Below, in pieces: positions 5,455-9,185 of a DNA stretch of 9,185 nucleotides. Each line of letters starts with the position of its first letter. The first letter of the stretch is position 1. The notes beneath the pieces are model-generated. The model saw only the letters and a program-made list of their open reading frames with translations, had not been told where the DNA came from and searched no databases. The stretch comes from Caldifarciminota bacterium UBA3073 (GTDB lineage Bacteria; Hydrothermota; UBA3073): NCBI GenBank assembly GCA_002366725.1, contig DFBT01000116.1, forward strand, positions 26,671 through 35,855, given 5' to 3'. The translations under genes and the position numbers were made by a program.

Positions 5455-6020
5455 ACCTTTATACTCCAGGCAAGATAGGCCAAAAGATAGACCAGAATAA
5501 TTGTAACGAGGGTATCTCTCTCACTTTTTAATGCTCTTATGAAGTTGGGGGTAATTCTTTCTCCATTGTATCTCCTGAGCAACGGTATTATAGACGGTAC
5601 GCTCTGTTTGTATCTTTTATATTCCTCCTCGAATTTAGTGAGAAGAAAATTCTCCTCAGTATTTATTATAATTGCATACTCAACGAGAAAAAGGGAGATA
5701 TAGATGGGAAGTATATAGGACACCCATACATTGAAAAGGAAAACAAACCCAAGTCCTATAAAAAAATTCCCGATGTATATCGGATTCCTCACTCTACTGT
5801 ACGGACCATCGCTAATGAGCCTTTTTGCCTTTATTTCACTGCTTCTGCTTCTTCCTCCTATGTATGCGGTCGATAATATTCTTATTAGCTCTCCGAAGAC
5901 AACCAAAAGCAATGATACAACCACAGGTTTTCGGCAGGGATTTGAAAGGAGAATAAGAACCAGACAGGGTAAAACAGGAATGCAACCTCTATACCTGAAT
6001 ATCCACTTCTTCCACATCAT
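5451..6020 (-). CDS. Isoprenylcysteine carboxyl methyltransferase / phospholipid methyltransferase family membrane protein
   Basis: A 189-residue membrane protein with hydrophobic segments at about 13-27, 32-50, 82-97, 100-118 and 168-187. It carries the two hallmark stretches of the ICMT/PEMT family: GPYSRVRNPIYIG (72-84) and EENFLLTKFEEEYKRYKQSVP (122-142), which in this family form the SAM- and substrate-binding site at the membrane surface. Bacterial members methylate lipid or small hydrophobic substrates. True prenylcysteine substrates are not expected in bacteria, so the acceptor is unknown. An extra membrane segment follows the VP motif, where many relatives end soon after. ATG 6020 is followed at once by a second ATG; AAGAGAG lies seven bases upstream in the 12-base gap after the methyltransferase gene. 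Its TGA overlaps the amidohydrolase ATG. Confidence 0.87.
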   Translation of the reverse strand: MMWKKWIFRYRGCIPVLPCLVLILLSNPCRKPVVVSLLLVVFGELIRILSTAYIGGRSRSSEIKAKRLISDGPYSRVRNPIYIGNFFIGLGFVFLFNVWVSYILPIYISLFLVEYAIIINTEENFLLTKFEEEYKRYKQSVPSIIPLLRRYNGERITPNFIRALKSERDTLVTIILVYLLAYLAWSIKV

Positions 6021-6032
6021 ATAAGCACTCTC

Positions 6033-6821
6033 TTAACAACTCCCAGTTTTCCTCACTATGAACATCGTATAGCCATCAATCCAGGTTATCCTCTGGAGAT
6101 CGGGAAAATTCTTCTTTACATTTTCTTCGAAACCGCACAGCGCATCCTCGAACTCTTCCCTCTCATAGAAACAGAATGTTGAGTAATGGCGCTTCCTTGC
6201 CTGCTCTTTCAAGAAACGAAACTCGGAAACCCTTTCGACCTTAAAATAATCAATCGACTGTAATTTCAGGGAGGTAACTTCCGAGATTGCGGATTTCATT
6301 TCCCCAAGATTGTAAAGCCTTTTTTCTTTTTCATAGAATCCCGGAAAGTATCTCCCCCAGATATTTCTCTTATTTTGGTTACGCAGTCTCGTGTATATAA
6401 AAAGATAGCCGTCGGTTCTTAACACCCTCGCACTCTCCTTTAGAAACATCGAAAGATCAAAATGATGCACGGCATTAAATGTAAGTACACAGTCAAGTAA
6501 ATTTGCAGAAATTGGCACATTCCCCCCAATAGCCCTTATTGCCGCAAATTGTCTTATATTACCCATAGTGAGGTATTTCCTCAACTGGGAAAGCATTTTC
6601 TCGTTTTCATCTATACAGAAAAGGAAGAGTCTCTTTCCCAGGTACTGAAAAAATTCCCGGTCATATCTACCCGCTCCGCATCCCACATCTGCCGCGATTA
6701 TTGTCTGTAATTTCTGAAGTTCCTTTTTGATAACCAATATCGGACGCTTATCCGTCGTGCGTATGTCCCGATATATAGCGGCTACCCTTGAAAAATGTCT
6801 GTGTATCACTTCTTCTATCAT
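6033..6821 (-). CDS. Class I SAM-dependent methyltransferase (Methyltransf_11/25-like)
   Basis: A 262-residue soluble methyltransferase. Motif I, ADVGCGAGRYDREF, is at 44-57 and binds SAM. The acidic ribose-binding residue is Asp71 in LFCIDENEKML. Motif IV-like LLDCVLTFNAVHHF is at 108-121, followed by LKESARVLRTDGYLFIYTR (127-145), the usual helix and strand after the active site. This is the UbiE-like arrangement for small-molecule or lipid acceptors; the C-terminal 110 residues, rich in aromatic and charged positions, would set the acceptor, which I cannot identify. The start ATG at 6821 overlaps the ATPase gene's TGA by four bases (6821-6818), so the two are translationally coupled. The TAA lies 12 bases before the membrane methyltransferase gene. 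Two methyltransferases side by side suggest modification of one product, which is inference. Confidence 0.9.
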   Translation of the reverse strand: MIEEVIHRHFSRVAAIYRDIRTTDKRPILVIKKELQKLQTIIAADVGCGAGRYDREFFQYLGKRLFLFCIDENEKMLSQLRKYLTMGNIRQFAAIRAIGGNVPISANLLDCVLTFNAVHHFDLSMFLKESARVLRTDGYLFIYTRLRNQNKRNIWGRYFPGFYEKEKRLYNLGEMKSAISEVTSLKLQSIDYFKVERVSEFRFLKEQARKRHYSTFCFYEREEFEDALCGFEENVKKNFPDLQRITWIDGYTMFIVRKTGSC

Positions 6822-9136
6822 GGCGTTATCCAGTTGGTTTCTATTAAATTTACTTCTCCAGCTTCTATATTCCCCTTCAATGCCTCCTTCACCTCGTTCT
6901 TTGCGGTGAAATAAAGTATCTGCCAGCCTTCGCCCACTATTTTTTGGAGTACACGCATCTGACTTCGTAGTCTTTTGAAGTCCGATTTTACGAAGGGGTC
7001 ATCCATTACGAAGAATCCCTTATTCAAAAGTTCCTCACCGAGTGCAAGTCTTATACAGAGATATAACTGGTCATATGCCCCACCCGAAAGTTTTAAGGCA
7101 TCGAGTATATTATCATCCCTTGTATGTACAAGAACACGCTTATCCTCCGCTTCTATTTCTACTGCTGTGTACAGTCCGTCGGTAATGTTGGAAAAATACT
7201 TTGAGACTTTGCTATCCTTCCCAAAATATTTAGATATTTTACTTTCCTCTTCTTTCTCTATTTCTTCAAATATGCGAATGACGGAGAGTACATTCTTTGA
7301 GTTTTTCTCAACCCCATCAACAAAATGCCTAAATGTCTTATGTACAAAGGAAAGTTCTTTCAGGGTACCGCAGTACACTTCACTCTTAAGTATATCCTGT
7401 GCATCTCGCTCGATCTGCTTTAAACTATCCTGCCAGTTTATATACTTCTTCTCAATCTCGGCTCTCGTTCTATCGATATCCTCTCTCTTTTCCTGTAATT
7501 CCCTCTTTTCCGCGTCGCTGTATTTAACACCCGCTGCTTTGTTCTTATATACTTCGAGTTCCGATAAAGTCTCATCCCAATATTGCATTAATTCTTCCTT
7601 GCCGCTGTAATCTCCCGTTCCGAGCAACGATTTCAATACAGCGGCATACTCTCTGCTCATTCTCTCAATTTCTTGCCTTCTGTCGAGGTTTTTCCTGTAT
7701 TCATCCAAATCCTTTACCCTCGATACATTCTTAATCTCCTCAACAGCCTTTTCAAATTCTCTCCTTTTTCTCTCCAACTCGCCGATCTTTCTCTTTATGG
7801 TCTCTATTTCCCGTTCAAGTATGTTCGTATTTTCCTCCAATCTTCTTAATTCCTCTTCTTTACTTTTTACTTCCTCCTCAAATTTCTGGAGGAGAGAAAG
7901 AGTACCTTCTAAAGTACCTGATGAAAGGCCTATAGGAGCAAGAATAAGCCTTATCTCCTCAAATAGCCTCGCGAGACAGGAAGCCTTTTTCAGCAACCTG
8001 AATCTTTCGATCAAGGGATAGATAGAGACAACTAAAAATATGGTAGAGAATATTCTGAAGATAGGACCGGGTCTTATTATAGCACCTATAAGGGAAAGAG
8101 CGAAAAGAGACAATGATATAACAAGTAAAAGTCTTAAGCCTTTTGTCTCACTTTGCCTTTGAACAACTTCCCGCCTAAGTTCCTTGTATCTCTTTATATC
8201 AAGCTCCACATATTCCACCTTCTTTTTTCTATCGCTTATTATGCGTTGGTCTTCCGTCTTTTTTCCTTTGATTTTTTTAATATTCTGATAATCAGTTTCT
8301 TTCGATTTTATCTCACTTGTAAGTTTCTCTATCTCTTCATTTGCAAGTCGGATGTCTCTTTCCGAATCTCTAAAATTCCTTTGCACATCCTCTTTGAACG
8401 GTTCCAATTCTTTCAGTTCTCTCAATGAATGCTTCAATCCGTTGAGGGCATCAAGTCCTCTCTCGTATCTTTCCCTCCTTCCGGCATCTTCAAGGTTTGT
8501 GAGCTCCGTCCCAATTCTCTCCAATTCTTCATTCATATCTTCGATCCTTGCTTCGATCTCATCGAGCCCCTCCCCCCCGGCCTCGACTTTTAAACTTTCA
8601 ATCACCTCTATCAAACTCTCCGCACGATTCACCCTCGAAAGCAGTTTCTCATCTGCCTCCCTATCCGACAGCTTTCCACTGCTGTCGGGCCTGGTCAATT
8701 TCCCAATATCCCTCAATCTATTTTTCACCGACATAATCCTTTTGCTTTTCAACCCGGTTAATCTGTCAGTTACACCTGTATAGAAACTCTCTTCTTCAGA
8801 TATGGACAGGTCGCTATTTCTTATTATGAATATATTTCGCCATTCCCGCGGTGAAAAATCAGCAAATTCGGTAATATCGCCGGCGTCGGGAAATTTGATC
8901 ATATCACCCTCATCTTCTACAATAATATATCCCTCAGGTACATTATCAACTCTATCTATCCTTTTGAATACATTCTTCGTCGCCTTTTTTGAAAAAAGGA
9001 GTCTTACAAGACCATCTATGGTAAGTGATTTCCCCTCCTCATTCAAACCGAAGAAGAGATTGAAATCTCCGAGGGCTATCCTGCCGGAGTCAGTCAGAGG
9101 ACCGTATCTGTATATGCGAAACTCCCTTATATGCAT
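6818..9136 (-). CDS. YhaN/SbcC/Rad50-like coiled-coil ATPase (AAA_27 type) with internal membrane hairpin
   Basis: A 772-residue SMC-like ATPase, numbered from ATG 9136. I chose this start because MHIREFRIYRYGPL is the usual family N-terminus. The frame stays open to the right edge, with a GTG at 9163 as an alternative. Walker A is GLNEEGKS (30-37, Lys36). Two long coiled coils (about 185-330 and 413-580) flank two close hydrophobic segments (334-354 and 359-376), as in YhaN-type ATPases. The ABC signature is LSGGAYDQ (683-690), Walker B is FFVMDDPF (708-715), and an ILYFTAKNE strand follows. The DDPF ending, rather than the classical Asp-Glu, is typical of the YhaN branch. Members dimerise through ATP and usually act on DNA ends with an Mre11/SbcD-like nuclease (YhaO) encoded just upstream, here outside the window. 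The tandem SKISKYF/SKVSKYF near 632-648 is a small internal duplication. The stop overlaps the next gene. Confidence 0.88.
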   Translation of the reverse strand: MHIREFRIYRYGPLTDSGRIALGDFNLFFGLNEEGKSLTIDGLVRLLFSKKATKNVFKRIDRVDNVPEGYIIVEDEGDMIKFPDAGDITEFADFSPREWRNIFIIRNSDLSISEEESFYTGVTDRLTGLKSKRIMSVKNRLRDIGKLTRPDSSGKLSDREADEKLLSRVNRAESLIEVIESLKVEAGGEGLDEIEARIEDMNEELERIGTELTNLEDAGRRERYERGLDALNGLKHSLRELKELEPFKEDVQRNFRDSERDIRLANEEIEKLTSEIKSKETDYQNIKKIKGKKTEDQRIISDRKKKVEYVELDIKRYKELRREVVQRQSETKGLRLLLVISLSLFALSLIGAIIRPGPIFRIFSTIFLVVSIYPLIERFRLLKKASCLARLFEEIRLILAPIGLSSGTLEGTLSLLQKFEEEVKSKEEELRRLEENTNILEREIETIKRKIGELERKRREFEKAVEEIKNVSRVKDLDEYRKNLDRRQEIERMSREYAAVLKSLLGTGDYSGKEELMQYWDETLSELEVYKNKAAGVKYSDAEKRELQEKREDIDRTRAEIEKKYINWQDSLKQIERDAQDILKSEVYCGTLKELSFVHKTFRHFVDGVEKNSKNVLSVIRIFEEIEKEEESKISKYFGKDSKVSKYFSNITDGLYTAVEIEAEDKRVLVHTRDDNILDALKLSGGAYDQLYLCIRLALGEELLNKGFFVMDDPFVKSDFKRLRSQMRVLQKIVGEGWQILYFTAKNEVKEALKGNIEAGEVNLIETNWITP

Positions 9137-9185
9137 ACTTTTGAAATCCCAAGTTCCAAGCACGGCTCGACCGAGCTCGCCGAAG
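9127..9185 (-). CDS. Possible C-terminal tail of the gene upstream of the ATPase
   Basis: In the minus-strand frame that ends at TAA (9129-9127), 18 codons are open from the window edge, ending LELGISKVCI. The stop would overlap the ATPase ATG at 9136 by ten bases, in the same phase as the ATGA overlaps used twice further down the operon. The other two frames are also open at the edge, so the choice is uncertain. A YhaO/SbcD-like nuclease is the expected neighbour, but these few residues cannot confirm it. Confidence 0.22.
   Translation of the reverse strand, partial: SASSVEPCLELGISKVCI

Noticed and set aside
6975..8783. Several plus-strand ORFs rich in Ser, Phe and Leu (such as 6975-7610 and 8352-8783)
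   Set aside because: They are antisense shadows of the Glu/Lys-rich coiled coils of the ATPase; reverse complements of GAA/AAG/GAG runs give TTC/CTT/CTC.
9137..9163. GTG at 9163 as the ATPase start
   Set aside because: It would add nine residues before the family-typical MHIREFRIYRYGPL and has no Shine-Dalgarno; ATG 9136 is preferred though not proven.

Overview
The window looks like a piece of an uncultured bacterial genome of moderate GC. The genes are tightly packed, Shine-Dalgarno sites are strong, a sigma70-type promoter is present, and there is an exported lipoprotein. Arginine is often AGA/AGG and isoleucine often ATA, especially in the minus-strand genes, a bias frequent in thermophiles and several candidate phyla. 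I cannot name the lineage from sequence alone.

Left part, plus strand: the window opens inside the C-terminal part of a radical-SAM-linked (DUF2344-type) protein. Nine bases later comes a complete cytoplasmic S9-family serine peptidase with a PD40/TolB-like propeller and a full Ser-Asp-His triad. A 221-base intergenic region follows. It holds a near-consensus promoter (TTGACT-17-TATAAT) and a leader of about 120 nt. The leader carries an almost ideal Shine-Dalgarno, a two-codon ORF (Met-Leu-stop) and, through a TAATG overlap, a 30-codon ORF that runs across the ribosome binding site and start of the next gene. That gene encodes a 374-residue lipoprotein with an N-terminal beta-rich domain and a C-terminal domain resembling glutamine-amidotransferase-like (ThuA/DUF4350-type) folds. 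A GC-rich hairpin terminator closes it.

Centre: a convergent junction (about 3690-4020) holds the terminator, a doubtful 65-codon minus-strand ORF, two pairs of tandem heptamers and two tandem 24-bp REP-like elements (a GGAG foot plus a hairpin). One of these supplies the last codons and the stop of the adjacent amidohydrolase gene.

Right part, minus strand: an operon read from the right edge. It encodes a YhaN/SbcC/Rad50-like ATPase with a membrane hairpin inside its coiled coil, a class I SAM methyltransferase, an isoprenylcysteine/phospholipid methyltransferase-like membrane protein and a YtcJ-like amidohydrolase. Two junctions are 4-base ATGA overlaps and one is a 12-base gap, so the four are almost certainly cotranscribed. 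Their joint role is not evident. The ATPase usually works with a Mre11/SbcD-like nuclease, whose gene would lie just beyond the right edge. No tRNA, rRNA, CRISPR array or intact transposase was seen.
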